Below, piece after piece: positions 1-7,705 of a DNA stretch of 42,868 nt. The DNA lies in NCBI GenBank assembly GCA_017468385.1, contig JAFUIQ010000031.1, positions 1 to 42,868 on the forward strand, read 5' to 3'. The position numbers and the translations under genes are program-made. Each line of letters opens with the position of its first letter. Position 1 is the first letter of the stretch. Under the pieces are notes generated by a model. It made no database searches. It was not told the origin of the DNA and saw only the letters and a list, made by a program, of their open reading frames with translations. This DNA comes from Clostridia bacterium. GTDB lineage: Bacteria; Bacillota; Clostridia; Oscillospirales; CAG-272.

Positions 1-91
1 ACTTTTCTTCGGTAGGCATAAACATACAGTGTTTGTAAATCTCATATGTTTGTAAAATATCGTTCTTGTGAGTTAATTCTATTAGGTTCAT
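1..91 (-). CDS. N-terminal fragment of a probable GNAT-type acetyltransferase, cut by the window edge
   Basis: Only the first 30 codons are present: an ATG at 91-89 opens a frame that stays open to base 1. The peptide begins MNLIELTHKNDIL and ends KHCMFMPTEEK. This resembles the start of GNAT-family acetyltransferases as I remember them, but the acetyl-CoA-binding motif lies outside the window. The RBS is weak (taggtg). An extended -10 promoter (TGaTATAAT, minus strand, 131-136) sits about 40 bases upstream. The DNA is AT-rich like the neighbouring Xre gene and unlike the ribosomal genes to the right. The family call is an inference from a short fragment. Confidence 0.5.
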   Translation of the reverse strand, partial: MNLIELTHKNDILQTYEIYKHCMFMPTEEK

Positions 92-103
92 TGCACGCAC
101 CTA

Positions 104-121
104 CAAATTCAAGTTTATCGA
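104..121. repeat. 18-bp direct repeat, copy 1
   Basis: The 18-mer caaattcaagtttatcga occurs here and, identically and in the same orientation, at 1150-1167. The copies bracket the Xre gene and the 10-bp periodic array. This copy lies in the leader of the left-edge gene. Confidence 0.7.
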
Positions 122-130
122 ATTGGTATC

Positions 131-139
131 ATTATATCA
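131..139 (-). promoter_or_regulatory. Extended -10 promoter for the left-edge gene
   Basis: On the minus strand the sequence reads TGaTATAAT, a perfect -10 with a TG extension. The -35 position holds only a poor match. Transcription would start near 124 and cross the first copy of the 18-bp direct repeat before the ATG at 91. Confidence 0.5.
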
Positions 140-157
140 CAATAATGTGAATAAATA

Positions 158-194
158 AAGAAAACGGCACCCGCTGCCAATGCAATGGATGCCG
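158..194 (-). terminator. Rho-independent terminator for the Xre gene
   Basis: Read on the minus strand, an imperfect stem (CGGCATCC paired with GGGTGCCG, arms at the ends of 165-194) is followed by TTTTCTTT. It lies downstream of the Xre gene and upstream of the left-edge gene, so it separates the two minus-strand units. Confidence 0.6.
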
Positions 195-243
195 GATAAC
201 ACGTTTGTGGGTGTTGTTTTCTTATCTCTTGGAGTTTTGAGAG

Positions 244-335
244 TACCGTTTGATATCGTGAATATCGTGTAATATCGTTTGATATCGTAGCTTTATCGTG
301 TGATTTCGTGCGATATCGTGAATATCGTGAGTATC
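244..335. repeat. Degenerate tandem array with a ~10-bp period, core atatcgtg
   Basis: Eight near-copies of atatcgtg start at about 253, 262, 272, 282, 293, 303, 313 and 322, with steps of 9 to 11 bases. The best copies match exactly; others differ at one or two positions. The spacing equals one helical turn, so all copies face the same side of the DNA. The array lies in a non-coding gap between the Xre gene and its terminator. Confidence 0.7.
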
Positions 336-435
336 ATCGCATAAAGTGTTGCACCAAATTTGCACCAAAATCACACCACATTAAACGCCCATTCAGCTCG
401 ACAAATTGGAATTTGACACTCTCACAATTTGAAAA

Positions 436-1044
436 TTATTTGTTTATTACTTTCTTGCACCAAGTACGTTTGTTGCATTTAGGGCACAGCAAGTGACGTG
501 TAAATCCTCTGTGCATTGCCATCATTACTTCTTTATAGGTTGGCACAATTTCGTAACCGCAATTTTGGCACTTATAGGCACCCACACTCACTTCCAGCTT
601 TAAAGCATAAAAGCACGGTATCAAAAACAAAACACAAACACAAAGAATTGTAACAAGCTGCCACACTCCTTCAGGAATCAAAAATGCGGCAATAAAGATA
701 CCTGCAATGAGGGCGGTCATACTTACAATCATAATTGCCCACATAGAAGACCAAACTGTTTTGTTTTTCTTCTCTAATTCTTTCGCCATATCAAGCAAAA
801 GTTGTTCGTTTTTCTGATTATTGTTTTCCATATTGATTTTCTCCCCACTTAATAATTCGTTTACACTGATGCAAAGAATATCACAGAGTTCAAGCATTAT
901 CGAAGTGTCTGGCATTGCCACGCCACGCTCCCACTTGGATACTGCTTTATCGGTGATGCCCAGTTTTTCTGCCAACTGCATTTGCGTTAAGTTTTTCCGT
1001 TTTCTGCACTCGGCAATAAATCTTCCGATTTTAATTTGGTTCAT
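436..1044 (-). CDS. Xre-family HTH regulator with two membrane segments and a C-terminal zinc ribbon
   Basis: A 202-residue protein. Residues 5-60 form a Cro/C1-type helix-turn-helix (TQMQLAEKLGITDKAVSKWE), so DNA binding is well supported. A polar stretch with a short coiled-coil-like segment (about 75-97) leads to two hydrophobic helices (about 101-122 and 128-148). A C-terminal module carries two CxxC pairs (C159/C162 and C187/C190), typical of a zinc ribbon. The layout suggests a membrane-tethered repressor that senses something at the membrane or through metal binding; that is inference. The start is supported by AAAGGAGG about six bases upstream. An 11-bp palindrome, CAGTtatACTG (1065-1075), overlaps the probable -10 element and suggests autoregulation. 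The AT-rich composition and isolated position are compatible with horizontal acquisition. Confidence 0.85.
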   Translation of the reverse strand: MNQIKIGRFIAECRKRKNLTQMQLAEKLGITDKAVSKWERGVAMPDTSIMLELCDILCISVNELLSGEKINMENNNQKNEQLLLDMAKELEKKNKTVWSSMWAIMIVSMTALIAGIFIAAFLIPEGVWQLVTILCVCVLFLIPCFYALKLEVSVGAYKCQNCGYEIVPTYKEVMMAMHRGFTRHLLCPKCNKRTWCKKVINK

Positions 1045-1064
1045 AGACTGCCTCCTTTCGCATA

Positions 1065-1075
1065 CAGTATAACTG
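1065..1075. promoter_or_regulatory. Palindrome over the Xre -10 region, probable autoregulatory operator
   Basis: CAGTtatACTG is a perfect dyad. It overlaps a minus-strand TATACT (1066-1071) located about 20 bases before the Xre start codon. The -35 match is weak, which fits a regulated promoter. The operator role is inferred from position. Confidence 0.4.
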
Positions 1076-1097
1076 CTATATCACATAAAGTACACCC

Positions 1098-1132
1098 ACC
1101 GTTGGTTTAGTGAGGAGAAGTAAACCGTTGGT
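1098..1132. repeat. Two 9-bp direct repeats upstream of the Xre gene
   Basis: accgttggt occurs at 1098-1106 and 1124-1132, a 26-bp step. The copies lie just upstream of the Xre promoter region and could be regulator-binding sites. Confidence 0.4.
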
Positions 1133-1149
1133 AGAGTGGATTTGACCGT

Positions 1150-1167
1150 CAAATTCAAGTTTATCGA
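1150..1167. repeat. 18-bp direct repeat, copy 2
   Basis: Identical to 104-121. It lies about 105 bases upstream of the Xre start, close to where the AT-rich DNA ends. Confidence 0.7.
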
Positions 1168-1171
1168 GTAG

Positions 1172-1192
1172 ATAACTACCCAAAGTAGTTAT
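1172..1192. promoter_or_regulatory. 8-bp inverted repeat ATAACTAC / GTAGTTAT
   Basis: Two perfect 8-base arms are separated by five bases, immediately right of the second 18-bp repeat. It could be an operator or a small hairpin. Confidence 0.4.
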
Positions 1193-1217
1193 ACCATAAA
1201 GCATCTATAATGTAAAT

Positions 1218-1290
1218 AGGACGGCTCAATTCTTTACAAATTGAACCGCCCCATAAAACACAAAAAGCTCTGCCAAAGCAGAGCTTTTTG
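1218..1290 (-). terminator. Tandem terminator hairpins after rpsI
   Basis: The first hairpin read from rpsI has arms agctctgc and gcagagct around a four-base loop (about 1266-1285), flanked by A and T runs so that it can work on both strands. Further along is a second imperfect hairpin (about 1219-1250, arms ggcggttcaatt and aattgagccgtc). Together they end the rplM-rpsI transcript. Confidence 0.8.
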
Positions 1291-1308
1291 TATATAAGAA
1301 ATAATAAA

Positions 1309-1710
1309 TTATCTCTTGGAGAACTGAGGAGCGCGACGTGCGGCCTTCAGACCGTACTTCTTTCTCTCCTTCATTCTGGGGTCACGCATCAGGAAGCCGG
1401 CCTTCTTCAGAGGAGCACGGAAGGTCTCATCTGCGAGAAGGAGTGCACGGGCAACACCGTGACGGATGGCACCTGCCTGGCCGGACATACCGCCGCCGTT
1501 TACGTTGGCAACGATGTCAAACTTGCCCATAGTGCCGGTAACCTCAAACGGCTGGTTGATGATCAGCTTCAAGGTCTCCAGACCGAAGTACTGATCGATG
1601 TCCTTACCGTTGATGGTGATGGAACCGGAACCGGGATATACGCGTACACGCGCAACGGAGCTCTTTCTTCTGCCCGTACCGTAAAAATAGGGCTTAGCAC
1701 TTGTATACAT
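1309..1710 (-). CDS. rpsI: 30S ribosomal protein S9
   Basis: A 133-residue protein of normal length for bacterial S9. It has the N-terminal [17 protein letters not shown] signature, the central [19 protein letters not shown] motif and the conserved tail ending RRAPQFSKR, whose last residues reach the ribosomal P site. It follows rplM by 18 bases, the usual L13-S9 arrangement. AAAGGACG precedes the ATG. Two hairpins downstream end the operon. Confidence 0.98.
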   Translation of the reverse strand: MYTSAKPYFYGTGRRKSSVARVRVYPGSGSITINGKDIDQYFGLETLKLIINQPFEVTGTMGKFDIVANVNGGGMSGQAGAIRHGVARALLLADETFRAPLKKAGFLMRDPRMKERKKYGLKAARRAPQFSKR

Positions 1711-1728
1711 CTTTATACTCGTCCTTTC

Positions 1729-2160
1729 TTACTTTACTTCATACGGGGTGGGATTCTGAGCCTGCTGCTTGTGCTCGGAACCAGCGTATACTTTCAAACG
1801 GGTGATGGCCTTGTCACCGATGGAGTTGTGGGGCAGCATACCCTTAACAGCGTACTGCATAGCCAACTCGGGCTTGGTTGCCATCAAAGTCTTGTACTGA
1901 ACCTTCTTCATACCGCCGATGTAGCCGGAATGATGGTAGTGATACTTGTTCTGCAGCTTGTTGCCGGTCAGAACAGCCTTATCTGCGTTGATGATGATAA
2001 CGAATTCACCGCAGTCAACATGGGGGGTGAACTCAGGACGGTGCTTGCCGCGCAGAATATTGGCAGCCGCGACCGCAGTCTTACCCAGCGGCTTGCCGGC
2101 CGCGTCGAGTACGTACCACTTGCGCTCAACGGTTTCTTTCTTTGCCATAAAAGTGGACAT
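1729..2160 (-). CDS. rplM: 50S ribosomal protein L13
   Basis: A 143-residue protein with typical L13 features: a WYVLDAAGKPLGK start, KHRPEFTPHVDCGEF, YHHSGYIGG, and the MLPHN motif near the C-terminus. I chose the ATG at 2160 (MSTFMAKKE) because GGAGG lies six bases upstream and the protein then has family length. The longer frame starting at 2232 would overlap the promoter -35 and cannot be used from that promoter. The 5' leader is only about 37 nt, too short to hold an L13-type autoregulatory leader. Confidence 0.97.
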   Translation of the reverse strand: MSTFMAKKETVERKWYVLDAAGKPLGKTAVAAANILRGKHRPEFTPHVDCGEFVIIINADKAVLTGNKLQNKYHYHHSGYIGGMKKVQYKTLMATKPELAMQYAVKGMLPHNSIGDKAITRLKVYAGSEHKQQAQNPTPYEVK

Positions 2161-2203
2161 AGCGTTCCTCCGAAAATTGATTGATATTTTTTCAGCATGC
2201 ATG

Positions 2204-2232
2204 ATTATAGCACTTTCCCCCTGCTCTGTCAA
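2204..2232 (-). promoter_or_regulatory. Consensus sigma-A promoter for rplM-rpsI
   Basis: On the minus strand: TTGACA (2227-2232), 17-bp spacer, TATAAT (2204-2209). Both hexamers are perfect, as expected for a ribosomal protein operon. Confidence 0.93.
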
Positions 2233-2336
2233 TACCTTTTTTCGATTTTTTCAAACTTTTTTCATTTACACCATGTGTTTCTTTCATTTTCTTCGATTTT
2301 CTCGCTTTTTCATGCATTTTGCGTCCTCCCGTGCCC

Positions 2337-2365
2337 TTGACTTTTTTTCTTACCCGTTGTACAAT
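2337..2365 (+). promoter_or_regulatory. Sigma-A promoter for mnmM
   Basis: TTGACT (2337-2342), 17-bp spacer, TACAAT (2360-2365). Transcription would begin about 30 bases before the mnmM start codon. Confidence 0.85.
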
Positions 2366-2401
2366 ACTCTTATCGGAATCTAAAATGAGGATATTTTAAT
2401 A

Positions 2402-2956
2402 ATGGTAGATTTGCTTGCACTGCAGAAATATTTTATCCTGTCCCATCTCCGCGAGGGAGATGTGGCGGTGGATTTCACCATGGGCAACGGCCATGACACC
2501 GCGTTTCTCTCCAAAACCGTGGGGCCCACCGGCCGTGTGACCGCCTTTGATATTCAGCCCCAGGCGCTGATCAGCACGGAGGCAACCCTCAAGGCGGAGG
2601 GCTGCCCCGAGAATTACCGTCTGATCTGCGCGTCCCACCACCGGGCGCCGGAGTTCATCCATGAGCCCATCAAGGCGGGGATGTTCAATCTGGGATACAT
2701 GCCGGGCAGCGGCAACAAATCCCTGACCACCATGCGGGAAACCACCCTTCCCGCCGTGGAAAACGCGGTGGGCATGCTGGGAAAGGATGCCATCCTTCTG
2801 GTGGCGGTATATCCCGGTCATCCCGAGGGAGCGGCGGAAGGGGAGGAATTGACCAAGTACTTCTCTACCCTCTCGCGTTACAAAATGACTGTGGCCAAGT
2901 TCAAGCTGCTGAACTCCCCCACCTCTCCGTTCTTCATGATCTGCGAAACGAAATAA
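2402..2956 (+). CDS. mnmM: MnmM-like tRNA wobble-uridine methyltransferase (YtqB family)
   Basis: A 184-residue class I SAM-dependent methyltransferase. The SAM-binding motif is DFTMGNGHDTAFL (about 24-36), followed by the acidic FDIQPQAL strand, and the later FNLGYMPG and VYPGHPEG motifs are characteristic of the YtqB family. Members of this family methylate 5-aminomethyl(-2-thio)uridine at tRNA position 34 to give the mnm5 group. Length matches the family. A GAGG lies 11 bases before the ATG, slightly far, but the promoter start leaves no better codon. The next gene begins 12 bases downstream, so the two are probably co-transcribed. Confidence 0.85.
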   Translation: MVDLLALQKYFILSHLREGDVAVDFTMGNGHDTAFLSKTVGPTGRVTAFDIQPQALISTEATLKAEGCPENYRLICASHHRAPEFIHEPIKAGMFNLGYMPGSGNKSLTTMRETTLPAVENAVGMLGKDAILLVAVYPGHPEGAAEGEELTKYFSTLSRYKMTVAKFKLLNSPTSPFFMICETK

Positions 2957-2967
2957 GGAGGGCCGCC

Positions 2968-4467
2968 ATGCAATACAACCCCCAACCGCCCCGCCGTCCG
3001 CCAAACGGCCATCGGCGGCCGATGGCGCAAGGTGCGCCGAATCCCCGGGCGAACCCGCAGAATCCTCCCCGTGTCCGGCGGGACGCATCCCAGGATTACG
3101 CCCGCCGCAAGGCGGCCTATGAGCGGCAGATGGCGGAAAAACGCCGCCGCGAGGCCCGGCGCAAGCGGAAGGTGCAGATCTTCTGGGGCCGTGTTCTGGT
3201 CTTTTTTGTGATTCTTCTTTTGCTGGCCGTGGTGGCCTGCGTAGGATTCGCTCTGTATTTCAACCACAGCGATCCGCCGCCGGAGCCCACCACCATCCGC
3301 TACACCTTCAACGGCGACGATTCCATCTCCCTCGCCGAGGATAAGGCCTATCTGGGCGGCGTCCTGTACGTGGATTTCAGCGATCTGGCATCGCGTTTCG
3401 GCCTGGTGGCCGTGGGCGGAGCCGATGAGATGCGCTTCGTTATCCCCACCGGGGATGAAACAGACAGCCGCGGCAGCGGCTCGGAGGAGGACGTAATCTT
3501 CCGCCGGGATAGCGATCTGTCCACTGTCAACGGACAGGATGTGCGGCTGAGCGGTCCGGCTGTTCTCCACGGAGAGCATTATCTGGTGCCCGCCGATTTC
3601 ATCACGGAATATATGGATGGAATTGCCCTCACCCGGGAGGGAAACACGGTATCCATCGCCCGCACCTACACGGATGAGATCCCCGACGCCCTGGCATTCA
3701 CCTTGAAGCGGGCCGCCGCGGTGGATCCGCTGCCGGAGGATACGGAATTGGGCGACATCGATCCCGGTGCCATCATCCCGTCCACCAGCGTGCCCGGTCC
3801 CTCGGAGGAGGATTTGGTCGTCACGTTCCTTACCGATCTGTCGGCCTATGAGGAATACATGAACCCCGCCGATCGGAATGCGTATCTCATTCTGGTGAAC
3901 AACGACAACACCGTGGACGAGACTCACAAGCCCACGGATCTGACCGATCTGGCGGACACCCGCAAGGATGGGCGCAACGTACAGCAGATGCGTCTGTATG
4001 CCGCGAAAGCCCTGGAGGCCTTGTATATCGAGATGCGGGCGGCGGGCTACAAGGATGTATCCGTCACCAGCGCGTATCGCTCCTACGCCTACCAGACTTC
4101 CCTGTTCAATATGTACACCGCCAACGAGATGAAGAAGGATCCTTCCCTGACGCTGGCCCAGGCCCAGGCCATCACCGCCACCTATTCCGCACGGCCGGGC
4201 ACCAGCGAGCATCAGACCGGTCTGTGCTGTGACATGCACAATCTGGGTGCTGCTGATGTGGCCTTTGCCAAGAAGGAAGCCTACACCTGGCTGACGGAAA
4301 ACGCATGGAAATTCGGATTCATTCTCCGCTTCCCCCAGGGGAAGGAGGACATTACGGGCATTTCCTTTGAGCCCTGGCACTACCGCTATGTGGGCCGCTA
4401 TCACGCCAAGGCCATACACGACGCCGGGCTGTGTCTGGAGGAATACCTGACCCCCGCCGGAAACTGA
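2968..4467 (+). CDS. Membrane-anchored VanY-type D-alanyl-D-alanine carboxypeptidase (peptidase M15B)
   Basis: A 499-residue protein. Residues 1-70 are Pro/Arg-rich and cytoplasmic, followed by one membrane helix (about 75-98). The first extracellular part (about 108-235) has the repeated strand pattern of copper-amine-oxidase-like stalk domains, often seen on Firmicute envelope enzymes. The catalytic M15 domain is C-terminal: SAYRSYAYQ, then SEHQTGLCCD with zinc ligands H415 and D422, and EPWHYRYVG with E468 and zinc ligand H471. The family trims the terminal D-Ala from peptidoglycan stem peptides. Nothing nearby suggests vancomycin resistance, so a housekeeping wall-trimming role is more likely. 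RBS AGGAGG lies close to the ATG. Confidence 0.9.
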   Translation: MQYNPQPPRRPPNGHRRPMAQGAPNPRANPQNPPRVRRDASQDYARRKAAYERQMAEKRRREARRKRKVQIFWGRVLVFFVILLLLAVVACVGFALYFNHSDPPPEPTTIRYTFNGDDSISLAEDKAYLGGVLYVDFSDLASRFGLVAVGGADEMRFVIPTGDETDSRGSGSEEDVIFRRDSDLSTVNGQDVRLSGPAVLHGEHYLVPADFITEYMDGIALTREGNTVSIARTYTDEIPDALAFTLKRAAAVDPLPEDTELGDIDPGAIIPSTSVPGPSEEDLVVTFLTDLSAYEEYMNPADRNAYLILVNNDNTVDETHKPTDLTDLADTRKDGRNVQQMRLYAAKALEALYIEMRAAGYKDVSVTSAYRSYAYQTSLFNMYTANEMKKDPSLTLAQAQAITATYSARPGTSEHQTGLCCDMHNLGAADVAFAKKEAYTWLTENAWKFGFILRFPQGKEDITGISFEPWHYRYVGRYHAKAIHDAGLCLEEYLTPAGN

Positions 4468-4480
4468 ACACGAAAATTAT

Positions 4481-4512
4481 GCTGCCGCATTCCCGTGCGG
4501 CGGCATTTTTTC
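4481..4512 (+). terminator. Terminator after the M15 carboxypeptidase gene
   Basis: A nine-base GC-rich stem (gctgccgca with tgcggcggc, one G-U pair) and a six-base loop are followed by a run of T. Confidence 0.85.
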
Positions 4513-4554
4513 TCGGATTCCCGCCGGAAGTGGGCATATTTTCGTCTCCTTTCG

Positions 4555-4583
4555 TTGACATGCACCGCGCGGCGTGCTATAAT
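4555..4583 (+). promoter_or_regulatory. Consensus sigma-A promoter for alaS
   Basis: TTGACA (4555-4560), 17-bp spacer, TATAAT (4578-4583). The leader to the ATG is only about 55 nt, too short for a T-box, so alaS seems not to be controlled by tRNA-Ala attenuation here. Confidence 0.93.
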
Positions 4584-4643
4584 AAACTGTATTACTATGA
4601 TATAAAATCCATTATATATCAGCAAAGCAAAGGAGTTATTTCC

Positions 4644-7277
4644 ATGCAGTGGACCTCTCTGAATGACTTGAGAGAAAAATATCTCTCGTTTTTTGAATCC
4701 AAAGGACATTTGCGCCTGCCCAGCTACCCGCTGATCCCCCAGGGCGACAAATCCCTCCTCCTCATCAACTCCGGTATGGCACCGATGAAGAAATTCTTCA
4801 CCGGTGAGGTTACCCCGCCCCGCAATCGCGTAACCACCTGCCAGAAGTGCATCCGCACCCCCGATCTGGAGCGTGTGGGTCACACCGCCCGCCACGGCAC
4901 CTATTTTGAGATGCTGGGAAACTTCTCCTTCGGCGATTATTTCAAGGAAGAGGCCCTCACCTGGGCATGGGAGTTTTTGACCTCTCCCGAGTGGCTGGAC
5001 ATCCCCGCCAATCTTCTGTGGCCCTCCATCTACGAAAACGATGAGGAAGCCTTTGAAATCTGGACGAAGAAGCTGGGCGTACCGGAAGAGCAGATCACCC
5101 GCCTCGGCAAGGCCGACAATTTCTGGGAGCACGGCACCGGTCCCTGCGGCCCCTGCTCCGAAATCTATTTCGACCGCGGCATCAAATACGGCTGCGGCAA
5201 GCCCGATTGCCGGCCCGGCTGTGACTGCGACCGCTTCATGGAGATCTGGAACAACGTATTCTCCCAGTTCAACAACGACGGTCAGGGCAACTACACCGAG
5301 CTTGCCCAGAAGAACATCGACACCGGTATGGGTCTGGAGCGCCTGGCATGCGTAATGCAGGGCGTGGACAACATGTTTGAGGTGGACTCCATCCGTGCCG
5401 TTATCAACAAGGTTTGCGAGATCGCCGGCAAAAAGTACGGCGACGATAAGAACGACGATATTTCCATCCGCGTGATCACCGACCACACCCGTTCCGCTAT
5501 GTTCATGATCAGCGACGGTGTTATTCCCTCCAATGAGGGCCGCGGATACGTGCTGCGCCGCATCATCCGCCGCGCTTGCCGTCACGGAAAGCTGCTGGGC
5601 ATAAACCGCCCGTTCCTAATCGATATGGTGAACGTAGCCATCGCCGAAAGCTGCGACGGTTATCCGGAATTGAACACCCGCGCGGACTATATCCGCCGCG
5701 TCCTCTCCATGGAGGAGGAGCGATTTGACGCCACCATCGACGCCGGTCTGTCCATCCTCTCCGATCTGATCCGCACCGCGGTGGAAAAGAACGCCGACAC
5801 CATCTCCGGCGAGGATGTATTCAAGCTGTACGATACCTTTGGATTCCCCATCGATCTCACCCGTGAGATCGCCGAGGAAAGCCATCTGAAGATCGACGAG
5901 GAAACCTTTGCCACTCTGATGAAGGAACAGCGGGACCGTGCGAGAGCCGCCCGCGGCAACATCAGCGGTTGGGCCGATTCCTCGAAGGATCTGCTGGAAG
6001 GCCTGTCCAAGACCGAGTTTGTCGGCTACACCACGGATTGCTGCGACGCAAAAGTGCTGGCGATCCTGGTGGACGAGGGCACGGTGGACGAGGTTTCCGA
6101 GGGCGAATTCACTCTGATCCTGGACAAGACCCCCTTCTACGGTGAGGGCGGCGGCCAGGTCGGTGACGAGGGCTCCGTGTACGGTCCCGACACTATGGCA
6201 CTGGTGCTGGACACCAAGAAGACCGACGGCATCTTCCTCCACATCTGTAATCTGAACAACGGCATTATCCGCGTGGGCGACACGCTGAAGGCACACGTCA
6301 ACTCCGATCGCCGCCACGCCATCATGCGCAACCACTCCGCGGCCCATCTGCTGCAGGCCGCTCTGCGCTCCGTGCTGGGCGATCATGTAGAGCAGGCCGG
6401 CTCCTACGTAAGCGAGGAGATCTGCCGCTTTGACTTCACCCACTTTGCCGCACTGACCGCTGAGGAAATCGCGGCGGTTGAGGCATTGGTGAACACACAC
6501 ATTCTTGCCGCTGAGGGAATCACCACGCTGGAGACCGATATCGAGACCGCCCGTCAGAGCGGTGCTATGGCACTGTTTGGCGAGAAGTACGGCAAGATCG
6601 TCCGTATGGTTAAGATGGGCGAGTTCTCCACGGAACTGTGCGGCGGTACCCACTGCACCAACACCGGCAACATCGGTCTGTTCAAGATCGTATCCGAGGC
6701 ATCCGTTGCCGCCGGCGTACGCCGTATTGAGGCTGTCACCGGCCAGGGTGTGTTGCACCTGATGGCGCAGAAGGATGCTCTGATCGCGGAAACTGCCAAG
6801 GAACTGAAGGCGGCCAACACCGCCGATCTGCCCAAGCGTGCATCCCAGCTGCAGAATGAGCTGAAGGAGGAGCGACGTCAGATCGAATCCCTGAACGCGA
6901 AGATCGCCTCCACCAAGTTGGATGCGCTCCGCTCCTCCGCCAAAGCGGTGGGATCTGTATCCCTGATCACCGCGGATATGGGCGCTATGTCCATGGATGC
7001 GGCACGATCCCTGTGCGACACCTTGAAGGAAACGCCCGATGCGGTCGGCGTAATCGCCATTCACGAGGGTGAAAAACTGAACTTCCTGGCTGTCTGCGGC
7101 GCCGATGCCGTGAAGGCCGGTGCCCATGCGGGCAATCTGTTGAGAGCCGTCAGCGCCGTTACCGGCGGTAAGGGCGGCGGACGTCCCGACAGCGCCACCT
7201 CCGGCGGGCGGGATATCTCCAAGATCGCCGAGGCATTGAACGCAGCCGAGGAAATCCTCATGGGAATGCTGAAATAA
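4644..7277 (+). CDS. alaS: Alanyl-tRNA synthetase
   Basis: An 877-residue class II synthetase of normal bacterial length. The aminoacylation domain begins at once (motif 1 region, SYPLIPQGDKSLLLINSGMA) and contains HTARHGTYFEMLGNFSFGDY. The editing domain holds H564xxxH568 and C666xxxH670 (CGGTH), the zinc and editing residues that remove misattached Ser and Gly. A coiled-coil region and a glycine-rich DHHA1/C-Ala domain (GGKGGGRPDSATSGG) close the protein. The ATG at 4644 is chosen because AAGGAG lies just upstream and it follows a consensus promoter; the frame is open further upstream but that part is not family-like. A strong terminator follows. Confidence 0.98.
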   Translation: MQWTSLNDLREKYLSFFESKGHLRLPSYPLIPQGDKSLLLINSGMAPMKKFFTGEVTPPRNRVTTCQKCIRTPDLERVGHTARHGTYFEMLGNFSFGDYFKEEALTWAWEFLTSPEWLDIPANLLWPSIYENDEEAFEIWTKKLGVPEEQITRLGKADNFWEHGTGPCGPCSEIYFDRGIKYGCGKPDCRPGCDCDRFMEIWNNVFSQFNNDGQGNYTELAQKNIDTGMGLERLACVMQGVDNMFEVDSIRAVINKVCEIAGKKYGDDKNDDISIRVITDHTRSAMFMISDGVIPSNEGRGYVLRRIIRRACRHGKLLGINRPFLIDMVNVAIAESCDGYPELNTRADYIRRVLSMEEERFDATIDAGLSILSDLIRTAVEKNADTISGEDVFKLYDTFGFPIDLTREIAEESHLKIDEETFATLMKEQRDRARAARGNISGWADSSKDLLEGLSKTEFVGYTTDCCDAKVLAILVDEGTVDEVSEGEFTLILDKTPFYGEGGGQVGDEGSVYGPDTMALVLDTKKTDGIFLHICNLNNGIIRVGDTLKAHVNSDRRHAIMRNHSAAHLLQAALRSVLGDHVEQAGSYVSEEICRFDFTHFAALTAEEIAAVEALVNTHILAAEGITTLETDIETARQSGAMALFGEKYGKIVRMVKMGEFSTELCGGTHCTNTGNIGLFKIVSEASVAAGVRRIEAVTGQGVLHLMAQKDALIAETAKELKAANTADLPKRASQLQNELKEERRQIESLNAKIASTKLDALRSSAKAVGSVSLITADMGAMSMDAARSLCDTLKETPDAVGVIAIHEGEKLNFLAVCGADAVKAGAHAGNLLRAVSAVTGGKGGGRPDSATSGGRDISKIAEALNAAEEILMGMLK

Positions 7278-7286
7278 ACAAAACGA

Positions 7287-7320
7287 ACCGGAGTGACAAA
7301 AACGTCACTCCGGTTTTTTG
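7287..7320 (+). terminator. Terminator after alaS
   Basis: A perfect 11-bp stem (accggagtgac with gtcactccggt), a six-base loop and a T run. Confidence 0.95.
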
Positions 7321-7385
7321 TTGGGTGCCTTTAAGGCGTGGAAATCCCCCCCTGTTTTACCGGGGGAAGAAAGGGAGCGGAGCAA

Positions 7386-7565
7386 TAAAAAAGCCTCCCC
7401 TGTGTAAGGGGAGGTGAGCAAACTCTATTGATTTTGCTCGGAGGGGTTGTGACAATCCCTCAGTCACCGCGACATTTCGAGTTGGCGAATGCCAACTCGC
7501 ATCGTCGAAGTCGGTTGACAGCTCCTCGAGAAACCTGTTTCTCGCCACAAGGGAGCCTTGGTGTG
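7386..7565. repeat. MITE-like intergenic element with imperfect terminal inverted repeats and nested hairpins
   Basis: The ends aagcctcccctgtg (7391-7404) and cacaagggagcctt (7546-7559) form inverted repeats matching at 12 of 14 positions. Inside are separate hairpins: CCTCCCCT/AGGGGAGG (7394-7414), GAGCAAA/TTTGCTC (7416-7439), a perfect 9-bp CGAGTTGGC/GCCAACTCG (7478-7499) and CGAGAAAC/GTTTCTCG (7527-7544). No credible protein is encoded. The layout resembles small palindromic repeats scattered between genes in gut Clostridia. Copy number elsewhere cannot be seen here. Confidence 0.65.
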
Positions 7566-7618
7566 GAACTACCCGTTTATGGGTTGCAGTGCGTGTGATG
7601 CGATAATATAGCTCGGTG

Positions 7619-7690
7619 CCCCTTTTAGGGGTTAAGCCGGTAATAGCCCCTTATAGGGGCTGTGCAAACCACCGGTTGAACCGGTGGTCA
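7619..7690. repeat. Second palindrome cluster upstream of the sugar operon terminator
   Basis: Two perfect hairpins: AGCCCCT/AGGGGCT (7645-7661, three-base loop) and ACCACCGGTT/AACCGGTGGT (7668-7688, one-base centre), plus a related gccccttttaggggt element just before. No gene is present. It lies between the MITE-like element and the terminator of the sugar operon. Confidence 0.6.
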
Positions 7691-7705
7691 TGATTTGGGT
7701 AAAAG

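Noticed and set aside
47-63. 17-base match between the left-edge gene and 36371-36387 (tgtttgtaaaatatcgt)
   Set aside because: Both sites are AT-rich and unrelated in context; one such match in 43 kb is not surprising.
244-335. CRISPR array
   Set aside because: The units are about 10 bp with no spacers of 25-40 bp and no cas genes are present.
2161-2203. L13-type autoregulatory leader ahead of rplM
   Set aside because: The leader from the mapped-looking promoter is about 37 nt and shows no stable pairing.
2968-4467. Vancomycin resistance determinant because of the VanY-type domain
   Set aside because: No vanS/vanR, vanH, ligase or vanX gene is nearby; M15 carboxypeptidases are common housekeeping wall enzymes.
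4584-4643. Possible T-box leader for alaS
   Set aside because: The consensus promoter leaves only about 55 nt before the ATG, too short, and no T-box sequence is visible.
7357-7548. 63-codon minus-strand frame in the palindromic block
   Set aside because: It is made of the repeat hairpins themselves and has no RBS.
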